A DNA stretch of 64,000 nt from an uncultured Lachnospiraceae bacterium (GCA_947175035.1 CAMWLG010000006.1:1-64000), one strand, 5' to 3'. Shown: positions 26,874 through 36,658, counted from the stretch's first letter. A program made the numbers and translations. Notes: a model not told the origin generated them from the letters alone.

Positions 26874-26902
26874 TTGACATTTTGCCCAAAATAATATAAG
26901 AT
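26874..26902 (+). promoter_or_regulatory. Promoter of tRNA-Leu
   Basis: TTGACA (26874-26879), 17 bp, TAAGAT (26897-26902), 12 bp before the tRNA. Confidence 0.75.
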
Positions 26903-26913
26903 ATTGTTTGTTC

Positions 26914-26997
26914 GCAGGAATGGCGGAATTGGCAGACGCGCACGGTTCAGGTCCGTGTGGTAGCAATACCATGAGAGTTCAAGTCTCTTTTCCTGCA
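26914..26997 (+). tRNA. tRNA-Leu (CAG)
   Basis: Acceptor GCAGGAA / TTCCTGC, D-arm, anticodon stem CACGG / CCGTG with loop TTCAGGT (anticodon CAG, 26948-26950), a long variable arm as expected for Leu, T-arm GAGTTCAAGTCTC, discriminator A. CCA is not encoded. Confidence 0.96.
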
Positions 26998-27003
26998 TCT
27001 GAA

Positions 27004-27036
27004 GAGTGTTAAGTGTATGGCTTAACACTCTTTTTT
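27004..27036 (+). terminator. Terminator of tRNA-Leu
   Basis: 10-bp perfect stem GAGTGTTAAG / CTTAACACTC, loop TGTATGG, then six T. Confidence 0.93.
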
Positions 27037-27057
27037 AAAATGATAGGAGCATAATGG

Positions 27058-28371
27058 ATGATATCACGGGATGCCAAAATAGAACAGAAGAGGGCGGAAC
27101 GCGGGGAGTGGTACAAACTTGATTTGTCGGCAATCGTGTACCCGACGCTACAGAGGAGGGACTTTTCCTCGGTGTATCGTCTCTCGGTGTTGTTGAAGGA
27201 GGAGGTTCGTCCGGATGTCCTGCAGCAGGCGCTGGATATGACTCTGCCCAGATTCCCCACCTACAAGGCGGCGATCAGGAAGGGGTTGTTTTGGAGGTAT
27301 TTGGAGCCTAACAATCGCCCGGGGCCATTTGTGCAGGAGGATGTAAAGAATCCCTGCCAGCCCATGTATTTTAAGGCAAACAATCGATATTTGGTGAGAG
27401 TTTACTATTATGGAAAGCGGATTTCTCTGGAGGCGCACCATAGTCTGGGAGACGGGACGGGAGGAATGTGCGTCCTACAGACACTGGTTGCGGTTTATCT
27501 GCGTCTTTTGGGGCATAGTGAGATAGAGAATGAGGGCTTTGTGCTGAATATTGAGGAAAATCCGGACCCGGAGGAGTTGGAGGACGCTTACATGAAGTAC
27601 GCCAACGCCAAGGTGTGTCCTCCAAGGCCGGGAGAGCGCGCCTATCGCGTGCGAGGAACCAAAGAACCTTTTTATACTTTAAATATTATCGACGGCATTA
27701 TGTCAGTGTCCGAGGTGATGAAAGTGGCAAAGCAGTACCATGCGACTATCACGGAGTATTTGAACGCGGTGCTCTTGTACGCACTTCTCACCAAGCAGGA
27801 GACAGACTGGCATATCCGGCTTCGTCCGGCAAAGATTGCCATGCCGGTCAACTTGCGGCGTTTTTTTCCGTCTAAGACCCTGAGAAATTTTATCACTATG
27901 ATTTATCCTGGGGTGGATCCGAGACTTGGGGAGTACAGCTTTGAGGAAATTGTGGCTCATGTTCACAATTACATGCGTTATTATATTAATGAGAAATTCC
28001 TGAGAGGGGATATCACCACCAATGCCGCCACCCAGCGCAATCCTTTCATTCGGGTGGTGCCACTCTTTATCAAGGATTTTGTGGTGCGGCTGTTTTACAC
28101 CAAGGTGCAGGATCGGAATTCTTCGGCAGGGCTCACCAATATGGGGGCGTTGCATGTGCCGGAGGGCATGAAACCCTATATTGAACGCTTTGATATCTAT
28201 ATGGGGCAGCCTTTCTCAAGCAGGACGAACTGTGCGATCATCAGTTTTGAGGACACGCTGACGGTAAATTTTGCCAGCAGCATCATGGAAGCAGATGTGG
28301 AGCGGTACTTTTTCCGAAAGCTGGTGCAGGACGGGATTCATGTGAAGATTGAGAGCAACCGGGAGGTTTGA
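27058..28371 (+). CDS. Condensation/acyltransferase-fold protein (alcohol acetyltransferase-like)
   Basis: 437 residues, no signal peptide. The motif HHSLGDGTGG near residue 128 matches the HxxxDG active site of CoA-dependent acyltransferases and condensation domains, where the His deprotonates the acceptor hydroxyl; this branch looks like the alcohol acetyltransferase / PapA5 group. AGGAG lies 8 bp before the ATG. It is the first of three closely packed genes with a zinc-ribbon membrane protein and an esterase, so it probably makes or modifies an ester at the membrane. Acceptor and acyl donor are unknown. No clear promoter separates it from the tRNA. Confidence 0.75.
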   Translation: MISRDAKIEQKRAERGEWYKLDLSAIVYPTLQRRDFSSVYRLSVLLKEEVRPDVLQQALDMTLPRFPTYKAAIRKGLFWRYLEPNNRPGPFVQEDVKNPCQPMYFKANNRYLVRVYYYGKRISLEAHHSLGDGTGGMCVLQTLVAVYLRLLGHSEIENEGFVLNIEENPDPEELEDAYMKYANAKVCPPRPGERAYRVRGTKEPFYTLNIIDGIMSVSEVMKVAKQYHATITEYLNAVLLYALLTKQETDWHIRLRPAKIAMPVNLRRFFPSKTLRNFITMIYPGVDPRLGEYSFEEIVAHVHNYMRYYINEKFLRGDITTNAATQRNPFIRVVPLFIKDFVVRLFYTKVQDRNSSAGLTNMGALHVPEGMKPYIERFDIYMGQPFSSRTNCAIISFEDTLTVNFASSIMEADVERYFFRKLVQDGIHVKIESNREV

Positions 28372-28374
28372 TAT

Positions 28375-29079
28375 ATGTCTTATTGTGTGAATTGCGGCGT
28401 GGAGCTGGAAGCTTCAGCCAAGGCGTGTCCTTTGTGCAACACGCCGGTGATCAATGTAAACCAACTCAAGCATTTGGAGACCCCGTCTTCTTTTCCAAAG
28501 GAGAAGGGGGAGGTGGAGACGGTCAACCGTAAAGACCTGGCAATCCTTTTGACGGCCTTTGTGCTGGCGACGGCAGTGACATGCGGTCTGTTGAATGCGT
28601 TTGCCTTTCAAGGAACCATGTGGTCGCTGGCGGTCATCGGAGTCTGTGTGATACTGTGGGTGTGGTGTTTTCCGTTGGTCATCACCCATCGGATGCCTGT
28701 GTATCTCTTGCTTCTTCTGGACGGGGGGGCAGTGGCATTGTATCTTTATATGCTGGCATATATGATTGACAGTTTTGAGTGGTGCTACCATCTGGGCTTT
28801 CCTATTGTGGCACTTGTGACGGTATTGGCGGAGCTTTTAACGCTTTGCATCAGGGTTTTCCCAAAGTCCGTGTTGTCGATTTCCCTGTATCTTGTCACGG
28901 CTGCAGGGATTCTGTGCACGGGATTGGAGCTTTTGATTGATCGTTACATTCGGGATGAGCTTGTCCTGGGGTGGTCGGCGGTGGTGCTGACGGTGTGTGC
29001 GATTCTTGATATTATCATCATTACCATGCTGTCCCGCAGGAGAATTCGCAGCGAAGTGCGCAGAAGGCTGCACTTTTAA
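28375..29079 (+). CDS. Zinc-ribbon multi-pass membrane protein (DUF6320-like)
   Basis: 234 residues. The N-terminus YCVNCGVEL...CPLCNTPV has two CxxC pairs forming a zinc ribbon; about six hydrophobic helices follow from residue 58 to 222, and the tail is basic (RRRIRSEVRRR). It begins 3 bp after the acyltransferase-like gene and the esterase follows 26 bp later, so it may anchor a membrane complex with them. The family name is from memory. No catalytic motif is visible. Confidence 0.75.
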   Translation: MSYCVNCGVELEASAKACPLCNTPVINVNQLKHLETPSSFPKEKGEVETVNRKDLAILLTAFVLATAVTCGLLNAFAFQGTMWSLAVIGVCVILWVWCFPLVITHRMPVYLLLLLDGGAVALYLYMLAYMIDSFEWCYHLGFPIVALVTVLAELLTLCIRVFPKSVLSISLYLVTAAGILCTGLELLIDRYIRDELVLGWSAVVLTVCAILDIIIITMLSRRRIRSEVRRRLHF

Positions 29080-29105
29080 CGATAAATATATGAGGAGGCA
29101 GCGTT

Positions 29106-29996
29106 ATGGTCAATAAACGCAATCAAAATCTGATGCAATTGATCCGCAGGATGCACGGTATCGTGGAGAGCCCGGATTTGGAGAAACAAAGGCAGTCCCA
29201 AGATCATATCGGATCGGTTCTGGGAAACACGAGGGAGATTGGTTATCATGAGGTGGATATAGAAGGGATGTATGGGGAGTGGGTCAGTGTCAACCGCGCC
29301 CATATGAAAAAGTATGTGATCCTGCACTGTCACGGGGGCGGGTATTCTACGGGGAGCAGTCTCTACGCAAGAACCCTCACCAGCAAGCTGGCGGCATCCA
29401 CTTCCATGGACGTGCTCTGTTTTGACTACCGACTGGCTCCGGAGCATCCCTATCCTGCGGCATTGGAGGATGGGATGAAGGCGTGGAATTACCTAATGCT
29501 CTTGGGTTATGGTGCAAGGGACGTGATCATCACAGGAGATTCGGCGGGCGGGAATCTTGCGCTTGCGCTGGTCTTAAAGCTCAAACAGGAGGCGCGGCTG
29601 TTTCCGAGAGGGCTTGTGCTGATGTCTCCATGGACGGACTTGACTTCCTCGGGGGAGTCCTTCAAGGAAAAGGCTGAGCTTGACCCCGTGTTGGACAAGG
29701 GATATATTGACAGAATGATCACTGCCTACGCGGACGGGCAGGACATCACGAATCCACTCATCTCCCCGTTGTTTGGGGATTTCCGAGGGTTTCCTTCCAC
29801 TTATATCCAGGTGGGGGAGAATGAAATATTGTTGAGTGATTCCAAGCGGCTGTATCAGGCGCTGCTTGAGGCGAAGGTTTCCGTGAAGCTGGATGTGTTT
29901 CCAGGTATGTGGCATGTGTTCCAGATGTCCCCTTTCAAGGCGGCGTCAGAGGCCATGGATAGGAATGCGGAATTTATTTATGACATTTGCCGATAA
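29106..29996 (+). CDS. Alpha/beta hydrolase, hormone-sensitive-lipase-type esterase
   Basis: 296 residues. The oxyanion-hole motif HCHGGGYSTG near residue 77, nucleophile elbow GDSAGG near 145, acid region and the catalytic His in MWHVFQM near 270 give a complete Ser-Asp-His triad of the HSL family. Such enzymes split short acyl esters in the cytoplasm. GAGGAGG precedes the ATG. It is the last gene of the trio, so synthesis and removal of the same ester may be paired. Confidence 0.88.
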   Translation: MVNKRNQNLMQLIRRMHGIVESPDLEKQRQSQDHIGSVLGNTREIGYHEVDIEGMYGEWVSVNRAHMKKYVILHCHGGGYSTGSSLYARTLTSKLAASTSMDVLCFDYRLAPEHPYPAALEDGMKAWNYLMLLGYGARDVIITGDSAGGNLALALVLKLKQEARLFPRGLVLMSPWTDLTSSGESFKEKAELDPVLDKGYIDRMITAYADGQDITNPLISPLFGDFRGFPSTYIQVGENEILLSDSKRLYQALLEAKVSVKLDVFPGMWHVFQMSPFKAASEAMDRNAEFIYDICR

Positions 29997-30021
29997 AATA
30001 TTGTCATCAGAAAAAAGGATA

Positions 30022-30050
30022 TTGAAAAGAGGCACAGAATATTTTATATA
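30022..30050 (+). promoter_or_regulatory. Promoter of the dgt-dnaG-rpoD unit
   Basis: TTGAAA (30022-30027), 17 bp, TATATA (30045-30050). Confidence 0.6.
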
Positions 30051-30113
30051 GGGATGTTTTAAAGGAGAAGGCTTGAAACCAAAATGCGTTATGCATCGGA
30101 AGGAGAGCAGAAT

Positions 30114-31118
30114 ATGACAATCAGGGAAAGTTTGGAGCAGTGGGAGGAGGATTATCTAAGTCCTTATGCGGCGAAAAGCAGGAAATCCAAGGGCAGGAAC
30201 CGCCCCGAGGAGGAATGCGACATTCGTCCGGTCTTCCAGCGCGACAGAGACCGCATCATACATTGTAAGGCATTCCGCAGGTTGAAGGATAAGACACAGG
30301 TTTTCCTGTCTCCGGAGGGAGATCATTATCGCACCAGACTGACACATACTCTGGAAGTCTCTCAGAATGCCAGAACCATCGCCAAGGCATTGAAGCTCAA
30401 CGAGGAGTTGGTGGAGGCGATTGCCCTGGGACATGATCTGGGGCACACACCCTTTGGACATGCAGGGGAGAGAGCTCTGAACCGTGTGTGTCCTCTGGGA
30501 TTTGAGCACCATGAGCAGAGCGTGAGAACCGTGGAACGATTGGAGAAGGACGGGCAGGGGTTAAATCTCACTTATGAAGTCAGGGACGGCATACGCAATC
30601 ACCAGACCAGCGGCAGGCCCCATACATTGGAGGGCAAGGTGGTGCGTCTGTCAGACAAAATCGCGTACATACATCATGATATGGATGACGCCGTGCGGGC
30701 GGGAATCCTGAAAGAGATGGACGTACCTGCACAGATCAGGGAGGTTTTGGGCTCCACGCCGGGAAAGCGCCTGGACTGCTTTATCCATGATATTGTCACA
30801 AACAGCATGGGTAAAGATGACATCATTATGTCGGAGCGGGTGGCAAAGGCAATGCAGGATATCAGGAATTTCATGTTTGAGAATGTATACACGAACCCGA
30901 TTGCCAAGGCGGAGGAAGTCAAGGCGGAGGTGCTGATGGAGACGCTTTATCATCACTATATGAAGCATGCGGATGATCTGCCGGAGGAATTCCTGAATCT
31001 TTTGTCCGAGGGGGAACCCAGGGAGCAGGTGGTCTGTGATTATGTGGCTGCGATGACGGATCGCTTTGCCATAGCGGTTTACAATGATATTTTTGTGCCG
31101 AAATCATGGCAGATCTAA
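30114..31118 (+). CDS. dgt: dGTP triphosphohydrolase
   Basis: 334 residues, HD-domain family. It splits dGTP, and often other dNTPs, to nucleoside and triphosphate. Metal ligands are seen in RLTHTLEVSQ and ALGHDLGHTPFGHAGE; RDGIRNHQ and YIHHDMDDA follow as in the family. The start MTIRESL is chosen because GGAAGGAGAG lies 6 bp upstream; an in-frame ATG 30 bp earlier is weaker. It stands 31 bp before dnaG, tying dNTP control to primer synthesis, an arrangement common in Clostridia. Confidence 0.93.
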   Translation: MTIRESLEQWEEDYLSPYAAKSRKSKGRNRPEEECDIRPVFQRDRDRIIHCKAFRRLKDKTQVFLSPEGDHYRTRLTHTLEVSQNARTIAKALKLNEELVEAIALGHDLGHTPFGHAGERALNRVCPLGFEHHEQSVRTVERLEKDGQGLNLTYEVRDGIRNHQTSGRPHTLEGKVVRLSDKIAYIHHDMDDAVRAGILKEMDVPAQIREVLGSTPGKRLDCFIHDIVTNSMGKDDIIMSERVAKAMQDIRNFMFENVYTNPIAKAEEVKAEVLMETLYHHYMKHADDLPEEFLNLLSEGEPREQVVCDYVAAMTDRFAIAVYNDIFVPKSWQI

Positions 31119-31149
31119 GTGAGGGAAGGCTTGCGGGAGGTTATGGCGG

Positions 31150-32922
31150 ATGTACTACCCTGAGGAGCTGGTAGAGGAAATCAGAGTAAAAAATGATATA
31201 GTGGGCGTGATATCGGGGTATGTGAGACTGCAGAAGAAAGGAAGCAACCATTGGGGATGCTGCCCCTTTCACAATGAGAAAACCCCTTCCTTCGCTGTGT
31301 CGGAGAACAGGCAGATGTACCACTGTTTTGGCTGTGGAGTCAGCGGTAATGTATACACCTTTGTGATGCAATATGAGAATTATTCTTTTCCGGAGGCGAT
31401 TAAAATGCTGGCGGAACGGGCAGGGGTCAATCTTCCCGAGGTAGAATATTCGGCGGAGGAGAAGAGACGGGCAGGTAAGCGGGCAAGGCTTTTGGAAATC
31501 AACAAGGAGGCTGCCAAATTTTTCTATTATCAGCTTCGTTCCCCCCACGGGGAAATCGGACAGAGGTATCTGGAGAAGAGAGCGTTGTCGCAGGAGACCA
31601 TGCATAAGTTTGGTTTGGGCTATGCAGGAAAAAGTGGGGACGCGCTGGTGGAGTATCTGAGGAGCAAGGGCTTTGAGGACGAGCTGATCAAGGAGGCGGG
31701 CGTTGCGAACTATTCAGAGAGGCATGGCCTGACGAGTCAGTTTTGGAACCGGGTCATGTTCCCTATTCAGGATATCAATCATCGGGTGATTGGTTTTGGC
31801 GGACGTGTCATGGGGGATGGGGAGCCGAAATATCTGAACTCTCCGGAGACGCCAATATTTGATAAACGGCGCAATCTCTATGGTTTGAATTTTGCAAGGA
31901 CGGCAAGGCGGGGAAATCTGATTATCTGCGAGGGCTATATGGACGTGATCGCCATGCATCAGGCGGGTTTTACCCAGGCGGTGGCTTCCCTTGGGACAGC
32001 TTTCACACTGGAGCAGGCGAGTCTCCTTAGACGGTATACGGACAATGTGCTGCTTGCCTATGACAGCGACGGAGCGGGAGTCAAGGCTGCCCTGCGGGGA
32101 ATCGGGATACTTCGTGACGCGGGTCTTACCGGCAAGGTGATCAATATGAAGCCTTATAAAGACCCTGATGAATTTATCAGGAATCTGGGGCAGGAGGCGT
32201 TTCAGGAGCGTATCGACCAGGCGGAGAACAGCTTTTTCTTTGAGATACGGATTCTTGCTGAGCAATATGATATGAAGGATCCGGAGCAGAAGACGAAGTT
32301 CCACAGGGAGATTGCAAAGAAATTATGCGAATTTTCCGAGGAGGTGGAGCGGGAGAATTACCTGCAGGCGATTGCGGAGAAGTATTTGATCGGCATAGAC
32401 AGTCTGCGCAAACTGGTGGTTGGCTACGCGGCTTCCACAGGTTCCGCCAAACCCATAGAGCGGCCCAAATCGGGAATCAGTCGGAAACAGACGCCGGAGG
32501 AAGGGATGAAAAAGTCTCAGAGACTTTTGCTCACTTGGTTGGTGGACGAGCCCGGGGTCTATGCGAAGATCAAAAAATATATCACTCCGGAGGATTTTAC
32601 GGAGGAATTGTACCAAAAGGTTGCAAAGAAGCTGTTCGACGGTTTAGGGCAGGAAGAATTCCAACCCGCGAGCATTATCAGTATGTTCGAGGACGAGGAG
32701 GAGCAGAGCCAGGCGGCGGAGCTGTTCCATACCACACTGCCCAGGCTTGACACGCCGCAGGAGCGGGAAAAGGCATTTCATGATATTCTGCTGGCAGTAA
32801 AACGAGGCAGCTATGAGTATTACACGGCAAGACTGGGCGCGGACGTGAATGCATTGACTAAGGCTGTGGAGGGCAAAAAAGCCTTGGAACAGCTGGCAAA
32901 AACGCATATTTCTTTGGAATAA
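31150..32922 (+). CDS. dnaG: DNA primase
   Basis: 590 residues, the expected length. It makes RNA primers for replication. N-terminal zinc ribbon: CPFH with CFGC (residues 39-65). The RNA-polymerase and Toprim domains follow (IICEGYMDVIAMHQAGF, LLAYDSDGAG), and the C-terminal helicase-binding part starts near residue 440. The ATG has GGGAGG 9 bp upstream. It sits between dgt and rpoD, the conserved macromolecular-synthesis order minus rpsU. Confidence 0.97.
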   Translation: MYYPEELVEEIRVKNDIVGVISGYVRLQKKGSNHWGCCPFHNEKTPSFAVSENRQMYHCFGCGVSGNVYTFVMQYENYSFPEAIKMLAERAGVNLPEVEYSAEEKRRAGKRARLLEINKEAAKFFYYQLRSPHGEIGQRYLEKRALSQETMHKFGLGYAGKSGDALVEYLRSKGFEDELIKEAGVANYSERHGLTSQFWNRVMFPIQDINHRVIGFGGRVMGDGEPKYLNSPETPIFDKRRNLYGLNFARTARRGNLIICEGYMDVIAMHQAGFTQAVASLGTAFTLEQASLLRRYTDNVLLAYDSDGAGVKAALRGIGILRDAGLTGKVINMKPYKDPDEFIRNLGQEAFQERIDQAENSFFFEIRILAEQYDMKDPEQKTKFHREIAKKLCEFSEEVERENYLQAIAEKYLIGIDSLRKLVVGYAASTGSAKPIERPKSGISRKQTPEEGMKKSQRLLLTWLVDEPGVYAKIKKYITPEDFTEELYQKVAKKLFDGLGQEEFQPASIISMFEDEEEQSQAAELFHTTLPRLDTPQEREKAFHDILLAVKRGSYEYYTARLGADVNALTKAVEGKKALEQLAKTHISLE

Positions 32923-33038
32923 GGGTAGAATTAAGTGCAAAATATGCAGAGCTAAGGCGTAAAATAAGCGCGGATGATATTGTGCCAGCTCTTGATATAC
33001 GGAAAGAATAGAATTCCCAGGAAGGATGGAACTACAAA

Positions 33039-34151
33039 ATGGACGAAAACACACAGGTAAAATTTGAAGAGAAGGTAAAAGAGCTTCTGGCGATGGCAAA
33101 GAAGAAGAAAAATGTGTTGGAATATCAGGAAATCAACGAATTTTTCTCTGACATGCAGCTGGAAGAGGAACAGTTTGAGAAAATTTTAGAAGTTCTTGAT
33201 CAGAATAATGTGGATGTGCTGCGCATCACTGAGGAAGATGATATAGACGACGAGGAGATCATTCTCACCGATGAGGATGAGGTGGATGCGGAAAACATTG
33301 ACTTATCCGTGCCTGATGGAGTCAGCATTGAAGATCCTGTGCGCATGTATTTAAAGGAAATCGGCAAGGTGCCGCTTCTGTCTGCCGAGGAGGAGATTGA
33401 GTTGGCAAAGCGCATGGAGTTGGGAGATCAGGAGGCCAAGAAGCGGCTGGCGGAGGCGAATCTTCGTCTGGTGGTCAGCATTGCAAAGCGTTATGTGGGC
33501 CGTGGGATGCTCTTTCTTGACTTGATTCAGGAGGGCAATCTAGGGCTGATCAAAGCTGTGGAAAAATTCGATTATCGGAAGGGCTATAAGTTCTCAACCT
33601 ATGCGACCTGGTGGATTCGCCAGGCGATTACCCGTGCCATCGCGGATCAGGCGAGGACGATCCGCATTCCCGTTCACATGGTGGAGACCATTAATAAACT
33701 GATTCGGGTGAGTCGCCAGTTATTGCAGGAATTGGGCAGAGAGCCGTCCCCGGAGGAGATTGCTGAGGAGATGAACATGCCCGTGGATCGCGTGCGTGAA
33801 ATATTAAAGATCAGTCAGGAGCCGGTGTCTTTAGAGACCCCTATCGGTGAGGAAGAGGACAGCCATCTGGGAGATTTTATCCAGGATGACAATGTGCCCG
33901 TGCCTGCGGACGCCGCCGCTTTCACACTCTTGAAGGAGCAGCTGGTGGAGGTGCTTGGCACACTCACAGAGAGGGAGCAAAAGGTACTTTGTCTGCGATT
34001 TGGTTTAGATGATGGACGTGCCCGCACGCTGGAGGAGGTTGGCAAAGAGTTCAATGTCACCCGTGAGCGTATTCGACAGATTGAGGCGAAGGCTCTGAGG
34101 AAACTGCGCCATCCCAGCCGCAGCCGGAAGTTGAAGGATTATCTGGATTAA
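33039..34151 (+). CDS. rpoD: Primary sigma factor (sigma-70 / SigA)
   Basis: 370 residues. Region 1.1 is acidic (residues 1-85), region 1.2 reads [17 protein letters not shown], region 2 has [20 protein letters not shown] and the -10-recognising [17 protein letters not shown], region 3 follows, and region 4 ends in a helix-turn-helix ([27 protein letters not shown]) that binds -35. It directs vegetative transcription, matching the promoters seen across the window. GAAGGATGG precedes the ATG. A 116-bp gap from dnaG could hold an extra promoter, but none is convincing. Confidence 0.98.
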   Translation: MDENTQVKFEEKVKELLAMAKKKKNVLEYQEINEFFSDMQLEEEQFEKILEVLDQNNVDVLRITEEDDIDDEEIILTDEDEVDAENIDLSVPDGVSIEDPVRMYLKEIGKVPLLSAEEEIELAKRMELGDQEAKKRLAEANLRLVVSIAKRYVGRGMLFLDLIQEGNLGLIKAVEKFDYRKGYKFSTYATWWIRQAITRAIADQARTIRIPVHMVETINKLIRVSRQLLQELGREPSPEEIAEEMNMPVDRVREILKISQEPVSLETPIGEEEDSHLGDFIQDDNVPVPADAAAFTLLKEQLVEVLGTLTEREQKVLCLRFGLDDGRARTLEEVGKEFNVTRERIRQIEAKALRKLRHPSRSRKLKDYLD

Positions 34152-34153
34152 AT

Positions 34154-34906
34154 ATGGACAGGAGGGTGCATTTGTCCGAGAGGCTGCGGGCGCTTTCCGA
34201 GATGGTGACGCCCGGCAGGGTGGTGGCGGATGTGGGCTGTGACCATGGTTTTTTGGCAATTTACCTTGTCCAGCAGGGCATCAGTCCCAGGGTGATTGCC
34301 AGCGATGTACGCCAGGGACCGCTGGGGGCGGCGAGGGCGCATGTGCAGGAGTGGGGGCTTTCCTCATACATAGAGACCAGACTTTCCGACGGGCTTTCGG
34401 GGTATCTGCCGGGGGAGGCGGAGACTCTTGTCTGTGCGGGCATGGGTGGAAGGCTGGTGCAGAGGATATTGACGGACAGCCCCGATGTGGTGGCGGGTTT
34501 TCGGGAATTGATCCTGCAGCCCCAGTCTGAGCTTTGGCAGTTTCGCTGCTTTATGCGGGAGCGAGGATTATTCGTGGCGGATGAAGATATATTGTGTGAG
34601 GACGGAAAATATTATTTTTTGTTTCGTGTGGATCTTGGACACAAGATTAACGGACTTGATGACAAGGGGAAATTGGGGCGGCTCGGCGACAAGTATGGTG
34701 CGCTGCTCTTACAAAGGCGGCATCCTGTGCTGCAAGAATATCTGGAAAAACAGTTAAAGAACTGTCAGACAGTGCGGGAGAAGCTCTTGAGCAGCCAGGG
34801 TGCCCAGGGGGGGAACCGGCGTCTGGAGCAGAGCCTGTCGGAAAACGAGGCGGAGATTAGGGATTTGGAGGCGGCACTCGCATTGTATATGCACAGGGGT
34901 GCATAA
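34154..34906 (+). CDS. trmK: tRNA (adenine-22-N1)-methyltransferase
   Basis: 250 residues, class I SAM methyltransferase. The SAM motif VADVGCDHGFLAIYL is at about residues 22-36; ASDVRQGPL and CAGMGG are further TrmK hallmarks. It methylates A22 in the D-loop of certain tRNAs. A coiled C-terminal tail (SLSENEAEIRDLEAAL) is family-typical. It starts 2 bp after rpoD, the position trmK usually has in Firmicutes. Confidence 0.93.
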   Translation: MDRRVHLSERLRALSEMVTPGRVVADVGCDHGFLAIYLVQQGISPRVIASDVRQGPLGAARAHVQEWGLSSYIETRLSDGLSGYLPGEAETLVCAGMGGRLVQRILTDSPDVVAGFRELILQPQSELWQFRCFMRERGLFVADEDILCEDGKYYFLFRVDLGHKINGLDDKGKLGRLGDKYGALLLQRRHPVLQEYLEKQLKNCQTVREKLLSSQGAQGGNRRLEQSLSENEAEIRDLEAALALYMHRGA

Positions 34907-34952
34907 TGTATATTGCTGCTTTGCAGCGCGCACCCCGCGCGGCGAGTAGGGA

Positions 34953-34974
34953 AACTTCCCTACTCGATTTATAA
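34953..34974 (+). other. Hairpin between trmK and the kinase gene
   Basis: GAGTAGGGAA / TTCCCTACTC forms a strong stem with a tiny loop in the 96-bp gap. No T tract follows, so it may be an mRNA stability or partial-stop element rather than a terminator. Confidence 0.5.
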
Positions 34975-35002
34975 CACATATTACAGGAGGGAAGGCAGAC
35001 TT

Positions 35003-36658
35003 ATGGTTACGGTGACGATTGATGGAGTACAGAAGCAGGTGGAAAGAGGGACGACCTATGAGGCGGTTGTGCAGGAATATCAGGAGCAATATGACAACAT
35101 GATTGCGGTGGTTGCGGCCAATGGCAAGATCAGGGAACTCTTCAAGAAGATTAACAGGGATTGTACCATCACTTTTTTTACATTGAAGGATGATGTGGGA
35201 CACAAGGCTTATGTGCGCACGGCGACGATGCTCTTTTTCAAAGCGGTGTTTGACGTGTTTGGACCCAAATGTGCCCAGAATTGCAGGGTGGAATTTACCG
35301 TGGGGCATGGATACTATATTGGCACGGGAGAGGAAATTGCGCCTACGGCGGAGAACGCGGCCAAGATCAAAGCCCGTATGCAGGAATTGGTGGCGGCGAA
35401 AACTCCTTTCATGAAGAGAACCTGTCCTTTGGACGAGGCAATGGATTTATTCAAGAGACAGGACATGAAGGATAAGGAAAAGTTGTTTCGCTACCGCATG
35501 AATTCTCAGGTCAATATCTACGAGATAGAGGGGTATTATGACTATTATTATGGATATATGATGCCCAATGCGGGGTATGTGAAATGCTTTGATGTGATGG
35601 CCTATGAGGGTGGTTTTATGCTGCTTTTGCCTACGATCAGGAAGCCCTTGGAGCTTGCGCCTTTTGTGGAGCAGAAGAAGCTTTTCCACACCCTGGCATC
35701 CTCTGAGGATTGGGGGAGCAGGATTGGGATTGAGAACGTGGGCGATTTGAATGACGAGATCTGCAAAAGCTCTTTGAGTGATTTCATTCTCATGCAGGAG
35801 GCGGAGCAGGAGCGCAAGATTGGCGAGATCGCAAAGGAGATTGTGAATCGGGAGGGTGTGAAATTTGTCATGATAGCGGGGCCTTCATCCTCCGGCAAGA
35901 CCAGCTTTTCACACAGATTGTCCATACAGCTGCGCACTCTGGGCAAGACGCCCCATCCCATTGCATTGGATGATTATTTTGTGGACAGGGAGCATACACC
36001 CAAGGACGAGAATGGCGATTACAATTTTGAGTGTCTGGAGGCGTTGGATGTAAAGCAGTTTAACGAGGATATGTGCAGACTGCTGGGGGGCGAGCGTGTG
36101 GAGCTGCCCACCTTTAATTTCAAGATTGGCAAGCGGGAATACTTGGGCAATTATAAACAGCTTGGCCCGGATGATATTCTGGTGCTGGAGGGTATCCATG
36201 GTCTGAATGACAAGATGTCCTACGCGCTGCCCAAGGAGAGTAAGTTCAAGATCTATATCAGCGCGTTGACAACTTTGAATATTGATAATCATAATCGAAT
36301 TCCTACCACGGACGGCAGACTTTTGCGCCGTATGGTGAGGGATGCGAGAACCAGAGGGTCTGATGCCAGAAGGACGATTCAGATGTGGCCCTCCGTGCGC
36401 AGGGGTGAGGAGGAGAATATCTTCCCCTTCCAGGAGGATGCGGATGCCATGTTTAATTCGGCTTTGATCTATGAACTCGCAGTGTTGAAGCAGTTTGCAG
36501 AGCCGCTTTTGTTCCAGATTCCCAAGGATGCGCCTGAGTATTATGAGGCAAAGAGATTACTTAAGTTTTTGAGTTATTTTTTGAATGTTACCAGTGAAAG
36601 CCTTCCTAATAATTCCATCTGCAGGGAGTTTGTGGGGGGAAGCTGTTTCCGAGTATAA
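35003..36658 (+). CDS. Uridine-kinase-like protein with TGS and ThrRS-like N-terminal domains
   Basis: 551 residues. Residues 1-60 look like a TGS domain, residues 60-230 resemble the editing-side domain of threonyl-tRNA synthetase (VGHGYYIG), and a P-loop kinase begins at GPSSSGKTSFS near residue 293 with DDYFVDREHTP and LEGIHGLND as in uridine kinase. The three-domain layout is widespread in Clostridia; its true substrate is uncertain. ATG 35003 follows GGAGGGAAGG; the open frame back to 34913 is not family-like. It takes the slot after trmK where a Nif3-like gene often stands. Confidence 0.88.
   Translation: MVTVTIDGVQKQVERGTTYEAVVQEYQEQYDNMIAVVAANGKIRELFKKINRDCTITFFTLKDDVGHKAYVRTATMLFFKAVFDVFGPKCAQNCRVEFTVGHGYYIGTGEEIAPTAENAAKIKARMQELVAAKTPFMKRTCPLDEAMDLFKRQDMKDKEKLFRYRMNSQVNIYEIEGYYDYYYGYMMPNAGYVKCFDVMAYEGGFMLLLPTIRKPLELAPFVEQKKLFHTLASSEDWGSRIGIENVGDLNDEICKSSLSDFILMQEAEQERKIGEIAKEIVNREGVKFVMIAGPSSSGKTSFSHRLSIQLRTLGKTPHPIALDDYFVDREHTPKDENGDYNFECLEALDVKQFNEDMCRLLGGERVELPTFNFKIGKREYLGNYKQLGPDDILVLEGIHGLNDKMSYALPKESKFKIYISALTTLNIDNHNRIPTTDGRLLRRMVRDARTRGSDARRTIQMWPSVRRGEEENIFPFQEDADAMFNSALIYELAVLKQFAEPLLFQIPKDAPEYYEAKRLLKFLSYFLNVTSESLPNNSICREFVGGSCFRV

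Noticed and set aside
34913..35002. Upstream extension of the nucleoside-kinase frame
   Set aside because: It runs through the intergenic hairpin and is not related to TGS domains.
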